From Clostridia bacterium (lineage in GTDB: Bacteria > Bacillota > Clostridia > UBA1381): a stretch of 64,000 bases of DNA. The stretch is taken from assembly GCA_017443895.1 (NCBI GenBank), contig JAFSXU010000004.1, forward strand, positions 1 to 64,000, read 5' to 3'. This document shows, one piece after another, positions 27,023 to 35,583 of this stretch. The notes beneath the pieces are model-generated. The model searched no databases. It was not told the DNA's origin and worked only from the letters and a program-made list of their open reading frames with translations. The position numbers and the translations under genes are program-made. Positions within the stretch are counted from its first letter, which is position 1. Every line of letters begins with the position of its first letter.

Positions 27023-28159
27023 ATAGCAGTTTCAAGAAATATCAGTAAAAAGCCTGTGATTTCACAGCATTTTAATATACTCATATTCTCATTAACGATA
27101 ATTTTGTCATTATTCGGGATAGTTGCGGTTTACTCCGCAACAAGGTCTTTGGGTACAAACACGCAGGTGATTGTGCAGTCGGCATCACTGGTATTGGGAA
27201 CGGCGCTGTTAATAGCGGTTTGTTTTTTTGACTATGAGCAGTTTAAGGGACTTGTAAAACCGATATATATTTTTGCAATTGCAATATTGGTGCTTGTTCT
27301 TGTGATAGGTGTCGGAGGCGAGAGCTGGGGCGCAAAGAGCTGGATAAGAATAGGCGCTATAGGAATACAGCCCTCAGAGCTTGCAAAAATATGCTTTATT
27401 CTGACATTTTCGTATCATTTATCAGAGGTTACGGAGGATATAAATAAGCCGTTAAAATTATTGGGTCTTATCGCACACCTTAGCTTAATAGTGTTACTGA
27501 TTATGCTTCAGCCCGACTTAGGCTCGGTATTGGTATTTATATTTATGTTTGCAGTGCTTTTATTTACCGCAAAGCTGTCATATAAGTATATACTCCCTGT
27601 TTTGGCTTTGGCAATAATTTCTGTACCCCTTGCATACAAATATGTTTTAAGCGATTATCAGCAACAGAGAATAAATGTGTTCTTAAATCCCGACCTTGAC
27701 CCTCTGAACAGAGGCTATAATGTTATCCAGTCAAAGCTTGCGGTAGGCTCAGGTCAAGTCTGGGGCGAGGGATTTTTAAAGGGTATTCAAAACAGAATGG
27801 GGTTTTTGCCTGCAAAGTATACCGATTTTATTTTCAGTACCATTTCGGAGGAATGGGGATTTATAGGATCCGTGTTATTGGTTTTTGCCCTGTTTTTACT
27901 GGTTTATAAATGCTTTAAGGTGGCACAAAGAGCAGATAATTTATACGGAAAATATATTGCAACAGGCGTGGGAGCGATGTTTTTATTCCACCTGTTTGAA
28001 AATGTGGGAATGTGTATCGGGCTGACACCCGTTACAGGTATACCTCTTCCGTTTATATCCTACGGAGGCTCGTCACTGATTACAAATATGCTTGCGGTAG
28101 GACTTGTAATGAGCGTTGATTATCACAATAAACCGCGAAGTACCATTGAAGTATATTAA
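27023..28159 (+). CDS. rodA: RodA/FtsW-type SEDS glycosyltransferase
   Basis: Polymerises peptidoglycan glycan strands with a partner class B PBP; RodA-type is favoured by length and sequence. About ten transmembrane segments are visible. Family signatures include ESWGAKSWI, QPSELAKI, QPDLGSVLVF, DFIFSTISEEWGFIG and PLPFISYGGSSLI. The start is uncertain: after the promoter and AAAGGAG (27007-27013) there is no ATG, GTG or TTG at proper spacing. ATA at 27023, nine bases on, would give IAVSRNISKK as N-terminus. The in-frame TTG at 26993 falls at the predicted transcript start. It stands alone, with a terminator at 28172. Confidence 0.87.
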   Translation: MAVSRNISKKPVISQHFNILIFSLTIILSLFGIVAVYSATRSLGTNTQVIVQSASLVLGTALLIAVCFFDYEQFKGLVKPIYIFAIAILVLVLVIGVGGESWGAKSWIRIGAIGIQPSELAKICFILTFSYHLSEVTEDINKPLKLLGLIAHLSLIVLLIMLQPDLGSVLVFIFMFAVLLFTAKLSYKYILPVLALAIISVPLAYKYVLSDYQQQRINVFLNPDLDPLNRGYNVIQSKLAVGSGQVWGEGFLKGIQNRMGFLPAKYTDFIFSTISEEWGFIGSVLLVFALFLLVYKCFKVAQRADNLYGKYIATGVGAMFLFHLFENVGMCIGLTPVTGIPLPFISYGGSSLITNMLAVGLVMSVDYHNKPRSTIEVY

Positions 28160-28171
28160 AAAATTGCATAA

Positions 28172-28202
28172 AAAATGTTGCACCCTACGGTGCAACATTT
28201 TT
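28172..28202 (+). terminator. Bidirectional terminator between rodA and the convergent membrane-protein gene
   Basis: AAAATGTTGCACC pairs with GGTGCAACATTTT, with A and T runs on either side. Confidence 0.9.
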
Positions 28203-28205
28203 GTG

Positions 28206-28856
28206 TTAGTTTTTAGGGGTAAAGTTTCTGTAATCCCTGCTTCCCATTAACAACTCGATGCTTGGGTTACATTTTACAACTAAGTTAAGTATCTTCTTTA
28301 CCGCTTTTTTATTGAAATTCATTATCGGCATATAATAGCTTTCATCCTCGCCCAATCTTACATAGAATATATCCATACCCGATATTGTACGCTTCTGATA
28401 AAAGTCCTTTGACTTTTCAAATCTCTCTACATCTTTATTAAATGCATTATCGTCAATATTGCGTTTTATATAGTTCTTTGTTCCGATTGCAATTTGCCTT
28501 ACCTCATCAACAGGTATTGAAATAAGCTTAGTCTTTGCAGGAACGAACTCCGATAAAATTTTTATCTTATTATCAACATCATACGGCAAAAAGTTATTTG
28601 TCCAGTTTCTCATATACAGATTATCCGCATTGGTTGCAAGATAGGTTGCATACACGGTATTTATCCTGATGAAGATGTATGTTATGAGTAACAACAGTGC
28701 TATGAAATAGCTTGCTACAAACAACCAGCTACCTTTTACAATGCTGTATATCATCATTACAATTCCCACAACTGCCAGCAGTGAAAGTATGCCGATAAAA
28801 ATTGTGTTTCGTCTGCGGTATGCACCGCCCGTTGTTGCTTTTGCCAAATATCGCAT
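28206..28856 (-). CDS. Hypothetical membrane protein (DUF6106-like)
   Basis: A 216-aa protein I do not recognise with certainty. It has an N-terminal Gly/Arg-rich cytoplasmic tip, two transmembrane helices (about residues 19-40 and 44-64), then about 150 hydrophilic residues of mixed alpha/beta character (VDEVRQIAIG, SGMDIFYVRLGEDESYYMPIM). Similar two-TM proteins occur widely in Clostridia as uncharacterised genes. It begins 21 bp after the NlpC/P60 gene on the same strand and is probably co-transcribed with it, which hints at an envelope role but no more. Confidence 0.82.
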   Translation of the reverse strand: MRYLAKATTGGAYRRRNTIFIGILSLLAVVGIVMMIYSIVKGSWLFVASYFIALLLLITYIFIRINTVYATYLATNADNLYMRNWTNNFLPYDVDNKIKILSEFVPAKTKLISIPVDEVRQIAIGTKNYIKRNIDDNAFNKDVERFEKSKDFYQKRTISGMDIFYVRLGEDESYYMPIMNFNKKAVKKILNLVVKCNPSIELLMGSRDYRNFTPKN

Positions 28857-28877
28857 TTTATCCCCCTTATATGTGTA

Positions 28878-31316
28878 TCAATATACCCGTCTTGCGCCTG
28901 CATATTCACGCTTATAATATGCATTATCCAAGGATGTGTATTTTACAACATCGCCCGTATGCGGTGCGTGGATCATCATATTGTTTCCTGCATATATGCC
29001 GACATGATGGATATATCCGTTATTTTCAAAAAATACCAAATCTCCCGGCATCAAATCCTCACGGCTTACACTAAGACCTTCGGTAAACTGGTCCTCTGCA
29101 ACTCTTTGAATATCAATTCCCAAGCTATTGCATACATATTTTACCAAGCCACTACAGTCAAAGCCTGAGGGAGTTTCTCCGCCCCATACATACTCTGTAC
29201 CCAAGTATTTCTCAGCCTCTTTAACAATTGCATTGCCTATCTCAAAATCACCGCTTGATACAAACGGAGATTTTCTGTTTGTAAGCATTGCAAGCTTTTT
29301 ATATGCCTTTGTTGCCTTAACCTGCTTTTTGGTTATCTTCCTTTTATCGACAGTTTCACCGTTTTCCTCAACCTTTACGATCTCTTGATCGTAGAAATAG
29401 AGAACTCCAAGTGCCTCGTCCTCATATACATAGTCATAAGTTTCGTCCATATCAAGGAGTATTTCGGTTATTACAGGCTCGGGCTGATTTACGGTAAACT
29501 CGGCAAAATCCTGCGCCTTTTCAATTATTGTACCCCGTCTTAGTGCCGTTACATACAGATAATAATGTCCGGGGTCAACACCGCGGATAAGCGCCTCATA
29601 CTCGCCCTCAACAATCTGGCTTACAATGAGATTGCCGTTAGAGTCATATAAATCCACATAGAAATCACTGTATGTATCACTGTCCCAGGTAACGGCTATG
29701 TAATCATCGTCTGTTACTCCGTCTTTATACGGAGTTATCATCTTAACGCCCTCGTCATACTTTGAACCGTAGCTTATAAGCAAAGGCTCGGATGACAGCG
29801 ACAAGCCCTCATCATCAATTGAGCTTACTATAATTTTATAGTCCCTGCCCTTTAAAAACAGCTCATGTGGCAGGGTAAATGTTTTTTCATTTGTTGTTAT
29901 GTACTTATTTACAACATACTCGTCATTTTCATAGTCAAATACCTCTATGCGGTACTGATTTGAGGCACGAATTGCAAGCTCTATTTCTATATCCTCACTG
30001 CCGTCAAAGGTATCGTCAAGTGTCGGTGATACGATAATAGGTGTTGTTATCTCATCAACAGGTAAAATTTCCTCCTGCTCCTCTTCCTCTATAGCAGTTG
30101 ACCTTTGGATAAGCCCCGATACGGCAGTGTTATTTGTTGCAAATGTCGCAGTTTTTGTATCGTCGTTTATCGAGATACCTATTGCCCTTGTCAAAACTCC
30201 CTCGTCGGATAAAAGAGCGTTGTTTTCCTTTAGCATATCCGAATAGAGTGAGAATATATCATCACATTTGTGAGTTTTAAATTCTGTGGTTGTATCCTCT
30301 GCGCTGTCTATCGACTTTAAATATGCCTCGGAATTTAAGCTGTCGTTTTCGGTATATATATTTTTACCGTTCTTTGTGCGGTTTGCATTTATAATGTCCA
30401 ACAGCTCCTCTTCCTTTGAAAGAGTTGTAAACGCCGATTTTTTATCAGTCGGCTTTTTGATATTATATAAAATTCCGTCTATCTTATTATCAGAGCTTAA
30501 GAATACCCGTGTGTGCCTGTTTATATCCCACACAGCCTTTGCATAGTCGTCTCCGCTATTTACACCGTTATAGTTAAAGCTCTTGCCGTTTGTAAAAAAC
30601 GCACATATCCTGTCGCCCATAACTCCGACCATTGCAAAATTGTTATAATCGCCGTTATAAACATACCATGAAAATCCGTATTCGGTTTGGTCAATCCTGT
30701 TTGGCATTCCCCAAAAATCGGTAACGGTTTTTATATTGTTTCCAACCTTTATTTCACATTCGCCAACCGTTACGCTCTCATCACTTACATAGAAATTATA
30801 CGCATCCTCAACAAGAAGTGCGCAATCCTCCCATGTAAGATACGCATCGGGATTTGAATTGACGGCATTTTTTATTAAACCCTCTTTTATCAAAAATGCG
30901 TAGGGTATTTTGTTTACATCCTCAATAAATGCATTGTCGTAGCAATCGTTTAAAACCTGCTCCGCCTCGTCAATATCCATTGCAAAATCAGGATTATAGC
31001 CAATGATTGTCTTATATAAAATATTTGCAAAATCCTGGCGGGTTATGTATTTATTAAATGTTATATCGTTGTATTCATCAAGACCTACAAAGCCCAAAGC
31101 TGTGGCTTTTACATATATTTCATCGTAAGTGTTTACAAGCTCTTTTGGCACTTCCACCGCTTTATCCTGCATCTTTTCATACAAGACAACGCCCTGCTCC
31201 AAGGCATCGCGCTCTGAAACGGATACAGCGCTTGCCGATACAGATGTCGCAAGCGATGCCAAAATCGCAACTACGATTGAAAAGAATATTCTCTTTGCAG
31301 ACTTTCTATAAAACAT
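28878..31316 (-). CDS. Exported NlpC/P60 peptidoglycan hydrolase, multidomain
   Basis: Cleaves peptide stems of peptidoglycan outside the cell. The 812-aa protein has a signal peptide (about 1-30), an SLH-like N-terminal region (about 50-180; ITRQDFANILYKTI and LTWEDCALLVEDAY), a CAP/SCP-like segment (about 320-415; LLDIINANRTKNGK) that looks degenerate, beta-sandwich repeats (about 440-640) and a C-terminal NlpC/P60 domain (about 695-812). Catalytic residues are visible: Cys in GFDCSGLVKYV, His in YIHHVGIYAG and His in MMIHAPHTG. It is followed closely by the DUF6106-like membrane gene. Confidence 0.9.
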   Translation of the reverse strand: MFYRKSAKRIFFSIVVAILASLATSVSASAVSVSERDALEQGVVLYEKMQDKAVEVPKELVNTYDEIYVKATALGFVGLDEYNDITFNKYITRQDFANILYKTIIGYNPDFAMDIDEAEQVLNDCYDNAFIEDVNKIPYAFLIKEGLIKNAVNSNPDAYLTWEDCALLVEDAYNFYVSDESVTVGECEIKVGNNIKTVTDFWGMPNRIDQTEYGFSWYVYNGDYNNFAMVGVMGDRICAFFTNGKSFNYNGVNSGDDYAKAVWDINRHTRVFLSSDNKIDGILYNIKKPTDKKSAFTTLSKEEELLDIINANRTKNGKNIYTENDSLNSEAYLKSIDSAEDTTTEFKTHKCDDIFSLYSDMLKENNALLSDEGVLTRAIGISINDDTKTATFATNNTAVSGLIQRSTAIEEEEQEEILPVDEITTPIIVSPTLDDTFDGSEDIEIELAIRASNQYRIEVFDYENDEYVVNKYITTNEKTFTLPHELFLKGRDYKIIVSSIDDEGLSLSSEPLLISYGSKYDEGVKMITPYKDGVTDDDYIAVTWDSDTYSDFYVDLYDSNGNLIVSQIVEGEYEALIRGVDPGHYYLYVTALRRGTIIEKAQDFAEFTVNQPEPVITEILLDMDETYDYVYEDEALGVLYFYDQEIVKVEENGETVDKRKITKKQVKATKAYKKLAMLTNRKSPFVSSGDFEIGNAIVKEAEKYLGTEYVWGGETPSGFDCSGLVKYVCNSLGIDIQRVAEDQFTEGLSVSREDLMPGDLVFFENNGYIHHVGIYAGNNMMIHAPHTGDVVKYTSLDNAYYKREYAGARRVY

Positions 31317-31420
31317 TCTATACTACCTCACAAAATCTCAAAAGAGATTAACTACATAATTATACAAAGTAGATTATACCACACTTTTATGTCAATGTCT
31401 ACAACTAAATTTTGAACTTT

Positions 31421-33172
31421 TTAATAAAACAAGGAAAAATACTTGTCCTTATACGCTTCAAAACGCTTTTTAAAATCAGGGTTATCCATACTCTTGACTT
31501 TTCTCAGATATTCATGTGGATCATACATATCCGTATCCGCTTCAAGAACCGCAACGGCAATATTTGAACAGTGGTCGGAAATTCGCTCGTAATTATTCAG
31601 TATATCCGCAAGCACAAAGCCTCGTTCTATTGTACATTCTCCGCTTTGCAGGCGTTCAATGTGATTGGTGCGTATAGTTTCTGTAATCAGGTCTATAACC
31701 TGCTCAAGCGGTTCAACCTTACCTGCCGATGAAATATCCATATTGTTATATGCGGTGATTGAAAGATTTATAATTTCATCTATCGCATTTGCCAAAGCTT
31801 TTAATTCGCTCATCGCCTGCTCAGACATTTCCAGCTTCTTTTCATCAAGCTCTTTTGCTGACTTTGTTAAATTAAGAGCATGGTCGCTTATACGCTCAAA
31901 ATTTCCTATAACATGAAGCATTTTTGCAACATTTCTGTTATCTGCCAAAGACAGAGTCCGTTCCGAAAGCCTTACAAGGTACGAGCCAAGACGGTCCTCA
32001 AATATATCAATTTTGCCTTCCAATTCCGCTATGGTTTGGGAGGTGGCATCTGTATGTGAGAACAGGTTATCAACTGCCTTTTTAACCGTATCCTGCGCCA
32101 TAAGTGCCATTTCACACGCTAACTTTCCACATTCACAAACCGCAATATGGGGCGTGTCAAACAATCTCTCGTCTATAAATGCAATTTCAGGTTCAGGCTC
32201 TGTTTTTATCGCTTTTATTGCAATTTTAACAAGCAGTTTTGAAAACGGAAGAAGCAACAAAGTGGTTGCAATATTAAAAATACTGTGACAAAGAGCTATG
32301 CCCATAGGGTTTATTGTCTTGTCCACAAAGGCAAAATCAAACACCGCATGCAATGAATAGTATAAAATCATAAAAAATGCCGTGCCTATAAGGTTAAATG
32401 AAAGGTGTATGGCAGAAACTCTTTTTGCGTTAGGCGAAACACCGATACTTGATAATACAGCGGTTGCGCAAGTACCGATATTTTGTCCCATAATAATGGG
32501 TATTGCCATACCGTATGTAATTCCTCCGGTAACGGAAAGCGCCTGCAGCATACCCACCGATGCCGCCGAGCTTTGAATAACAGCCGTAACAACAAGTCCT
32601 GTCATAACGCCGAGGAAAGGATTTTTAAATGATACAAGTATATTTGAAAATGCGGGAGAATCCGCCAAAGGAGCAACGGAATTGCTCATTAGCATCATTC
32701 CGTACATTAAGATTGCAAATCCTAAAAAACTATTTCCAATATCCTTCTTTTTTGCTGTCTTAGACAGCATCATCAGCGCTATTCCGACAAAAGCAAGAAC
32801 AGGAGAAAACGATTCGGGCTTTAGCATTTTGACAAAAATATTATCACTCGATACGCCAATCAAGCTCATAATCCATGCAGTAATTGTCGTTCCAACATTT
32901 GAACCCATAATCACGCCTACGGTATTGCCGATGTTCATAAGTCCGGAATTTACAAGACCTACAAGCATTACCGTAACCGCCGAAGAGCTTTGTATGGCAA
33001 TTGTTATAACACAGCCTATAATCAAGCCCACAAGACGGTTTTGAGTCATTTTATTTATAATGGCCTCCATTTTTTCGCCTGCTATTCTCTCAAGGCTCCC
33101 CGACATCTGGTTCATACCGTAAATAAAGAACGCCAGGCCCCCAAATAATGTAAATACAGAAAAAATATTCAT
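31421..33172 (-). CDS. Na/Pi cotransporter family protein with PhoU-like tail
   Basis: A 583-aa inner-membrane protein. The N-terminal two thirds carries paired Na_Pi_cotrans repeats, seen as the QSSSAVTVMLVGLVNSG and QSSAASVGMLQALSVTGG motifs (QSS hallmark) with GANVGTT-like segments (GSNVGTTITAW). The C-terminal 220 residues are two PhoU-like helical bundles (ISDHALNLTKSAKEL and ISDHCSNIAVAVLE). This is the NptA/YjbB-type architecture; members move phosphate, often as exporters. Adjacent to the Ca/Na antiporter on the same strand, 29 bp apart, so possibly in the same Mn2+-riboswitch transcript. Confidence 0.92.
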   Translation of the reverse strand: MNIFSVFTLFGGLAFFIYGMNQMSGSLERIAGEKMEAIINKMTQNRLVGLIIGCVITIAIQSSSAVTVMLVGLVNSGLMNIGNTVGVIMGSNVGTTITAWIMSLIGVSSDNIFVKMLKPESFSPVLAFVGIALMMLSKTAKKKDIGNSFLGFAILMYGMMLMSNSVAPLADSPAFSNILVSFKNPFLGVMTGLVVTAVIQSSAASVGMLQALSVTGGITYGMAIPIIMGQNIGTCATAVLSSIGVSPNAKRVSAIHLSFNLIGTAFFMILYYSLHAVFDFAFVDKTINPMGIALCHSIFNIATTLLLLPFSKLLVKIAIKAIKTEPEPEIAFIDERLFDTPHIAVCECGKLACEMALMAQDTVKKAVDNLFSHTDATSQTIAELEGKIDIFEDRLGSYLVRLSERTLSLADNRNVAKMLHVIGNFERISDHALNLTKSAKELDEKKLEMSEQAMSELKALANAIDEIINLSITAYNNMDISSAGKVEPLEQVIDLITETIRTNHIERLQSGECTIERGFVLADILNNYERISDHCSNIAVAVLEADTDMYDPHEYLRKVKSMDNPDFKKRFEAYKDKYFSLFY

Positions 33173-33201
33173 ATAAACCTCCCAAAATTATACATTATAT
33201 T

Positions 33202-34179
33202 TTATCTTAAAATTGCAAATACAACATCCGATACATAAATACCAAGCATAATAATCCCCTCCGCACGGTTGATTTTTCCTCCGCTGTGTGAAAACATCAA
33301 GGTTAATATGCTTATGCAAAGAAGAATTGCCATATCAAATACAGACGCCATATTCACAGCTACGGGACGGATAAATGCGCAAATACCCAAAATAAACATA
33401 AGGTTAAATATATTCGACCCGATTACATTGCCTACGGCAAGTCCTGTTTCGCCTTTTCTTGCGGCAACAACCGATGTTACAAGCTCCGGTAAGGATGTAC
33501 CTATTGCCACAATTGTAAGTCCGATAAGCGTTTCGGTCATTCCAAAAGCTCTTGCAATTTCCTTTGCTCCGTAAACAACCGCCTGGCCTCCTGCAACAAT
33601 CAGAGAAAGCCCCAAAACTATAAACAGCACACACTTTATGACAGGCTGTTTATTCTTGTCCGAACTTTGGCTGTTGTCATTTTTTGCCGAATGGATAAGA
33701 TAACAAATATAAGCTGTGAATACAATTATAAGAATAAGTCCCATAAAACGGGATATTTGAGAAATGTCTTTCTCCATATCGTATGATATGGAATGTCCCG
33801 AAAAAAACGCATAGGTGCATACCGCAAGTAAGATAAGTCCTGTTGTAACAACAGAGAAAGGGAAATCCCTTTTAAGAACATTTTTCTCTACACTAATCGG
33901 TGAAATTACCGCACAGACGCCCAAAACTCCCAAAAGATTAAAAAGGTTTGATCCCAACACATTGCTAAGCGCAATTTCATTTGATCCCCTAAGCGACGCC
34001 GATACACTTACGGCAAGCTCAGGAGCGCTTGTACCCAAAGCAACAAGCGTAAGACCTATAACCAAAGCAGGCACTCCGAAATTTTTAGCAAGACCGGAGC
34101 TACCGTCTACAAACATATCTGCGCCCTTTACTAAAGCTATAAAGCCTACAACAAGCGCAAGCAAATAAAATAAAATCAT
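33202..34179 (-). CDS. Calcium/sodium antiporter family protein (YrbG/CaxA-like)
   Basis: A 325-aa cation exchanger with two inverted halves of five helices, each with the Na_Ca_ex alpha repeat: GLTLVALGTSAPELAVS and GLTIVAIGTSLPELVTS, the Glu residues binding the cation. A Gly/Ser-Asn motif GNVIGSNIFNL follows in both halves. I use ATG at 34179, with GGGGAGG upstream, rather than 34227, which lies in the riboswitch terminator. The upstream yybP-ykoY riboswitch suggests that Mn2+ (or both Mn2+ and Ca2+) is the physiological substrate. Confidence 0.93.
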   Translation of the reverse strand: MILFYLLALVVGFIALVKGADMFVDGSSGLAKNFGVPALVIGLTLVALGTSAPELAVSVSASLRGSNEIALSNVLGSNLFNLLGVLGVCAVISPISVEKNVLKRDFPFSVVTTGLILLAVCTYAFFSGHSISYDMEKDISQISRFMGLILIIVFTAYICYLIHSAKNDNSQSSDKNKQPVIKCVLFIVLGLSLIVAGGQAVVYGAKEIARAFGMTETLIGLTIVAIGTSLPELVTSVVAARKGETGLAVGNVIGSNIFNLMFILGICAFIRPVAVNMASVFDMAILLCISILTLMFSHSGGKINRAEGIIMLGIYVSDVVFAILR

Positions 34180-34204
34180 AAATTCCTCCCCTGCGGGATT
34201 TTCC

Positions 34205-34332
34205 AAAAAAAACAGACTTTCCCGCAAAAATAAAATTTGCAGTAAAAGTCTCGCTTCTTAAAACATATCCCGGGGAAAACTCCCGTACTGACGAAATATG
34301 TTACACAAAACTGTGCAAGCTACTCCCTAATA
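34205..34332 (-). ncRNA. yybP-ykoY (Mn2+) riboswitch with terminator
   Basis: Minus strand shows TTAGGGAGTAGC at the 5' end, a variable hairpin, CGTCAGTACGGGAG, a CCCCGGG-containing arm and AAGCGAGACTTTTACTGC, which are the characteristic loops of the yybP-ykoY class. A terminator follows: AGACTTT pairs with AAAGTCT, then an eight-T run (34205-34252). Mn2+ binding would prevent the terminator and allow expression of the cation antiporter. Confidence 0.85.
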
Positions 34333-34468
34333 CGACACACTGATTGTAACATACAAGCCATATTGTGTCAAGACATATTTTTGATTTTTTTATATACCCC
34401 AAATCATTGACATATTATGTATTTTATTATAAAATGTAGCAGATGATTTTTTAAGGAGATAATTTATA

Positions 34469-35542
34469 ATGTTAGACAGATTAGCGGCATTAGAGGACAG
34501 ATTTAAGTTCCTTGATGAAAAGATAAGCGATCCCGAGGTTATAGCGGACCAGGAAACCTGGCGAAAATACTGCAAGGAACACTCAGACTTATCCCCCATT
34601 GTTCAAAAATATGACGAATTAAAAAAAGCACAGCACACCGTTGACGATGATAAGGAAATGCTATCAGAGGGCGGACTTGACAAGGATTTTGAAGAGATGG
34701 TAAAGGATGAGATTTCACAAACTCAAAAGCTAATAGAAAGCTTAAATGAAGAGCTTAAAATCCTGCTCCTTCCAAAAGACCCAAATGATGACAAGAATGT
34801 TATTATCGAAATCCGTGGCGGTACAGGCGGAGAAGAGGCGGCATTATTTGCGGCGGATCTTTTGAGAATGTATTCAATGTATGCAGAGCAAAAGCATTGG
34901 AAAATAGACATAATGAACTCAAACGCAACAGATATAGGCGGTTATAAAGAGGTTTCATTCTCCGTTGAGGGACAGGGCGCATACAGCAGATTTAAGTTTG
35001 AGAGCGGTGTGCACCGTGTACAGCGTGTCCCAGAAACAGAGTCCCAGGGCAGAGTTCATACATCTGCCGTTACGGTTGCGGTTTTGCCTGAGGTTGAAGA
35101 AGTTGAGGTTGAAATAAACCAAAATGATTTAAGAATTGATGTATTCCGTGCAGGAGGCCCCGGTGGACAATGCGTAAATACCACAGATTCCGCCGTAAGA
35201 ATAACACATCTGCCTACGGGTATTGTGGTTTCTTGCCAGGACGAGAAATCACAGTTTAAGAACAAGGATAAGGCAATGAAAATCCTGCGCTCAAGGATTT
35301 ATGAGCAGATGGAGGCAGAACGGCATAAGGAAATTGCCGATGCAAGAAAATCACAGATTGGTTCGGGCGACCGTTCCGAGAGGATAAGGACATATAACTT
35401 CCCTCAAAGCCGAGTTACAGACCACAGAATAAATTTAACGCTTTATAAACTTGAACAGATACTAAACGGCTCCTTAGACGAGATTATTGACGCGCTTATT
35501 ACCGCCGATCAGGCGGCAAAGCTGTCGGGAGAAAGTGAGTAA
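34469..35542 (+). CDS. prfA: Peptide chain release factor 1
   Basis: Terminates translation at UAA and UAG. The 357-aa protein has the RF-1 layout: N-terminal helical domain, a codon-recognition domain with [19 protein letters not shown] (RF1-type PET/PxT region), and the GGQ domain with [18 protein letters not shown]. The residue after GGQ is Cys rather than the more common His. TAAGGAG supports the start. It has its own terminator and no visible prmC next to it. Confidence 0.97.
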   Translation: MLDRLAALEDRFKFLDEKISDPEVIADQETWRKYCKEHSDLSPIVQKYDELKKAQHTVDDDKEMLSEGGLDKDFEEMVKDEISQTQKLIESLNEELKILLLPKDPNDDKNVIIEIRGGTGGEEAALFAADLLRMYSMYAEQKHWKIDIMNSNATDIGGYKEVSFSVEGQGAYSRFKFESGVHRVQRVPETESQGRVHTSAVTVAVLPEVEEVEVEINQNDLRIDVFRAGGPGGQCVNTTDSAVRITHLPTGIVVSCQDEKSQFKNKDKAMKILRSRIYEQMEAERHKEIADARKSQIGSGDRSERIRTYNFPQSRVTDHRINLTLYKLEQILNGSLDEIIDALITADQAAKLSGESE

Positions 35543-35544
35543 AC

Positions 35545-35577
35545 AAAAAAATGCGGTTTTTACACCGCATTTTTTGT
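35545..35577 (+). terminator. Bidirectional terminator after prfA
   Basis: AAAAAAATGCGGT pairs with ACCGCATTTTTTT, three bases after the stop codon; it also serves the convergent gene. Confidence 0.92.
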
Positions 35578-35583
35578 ATTTGC

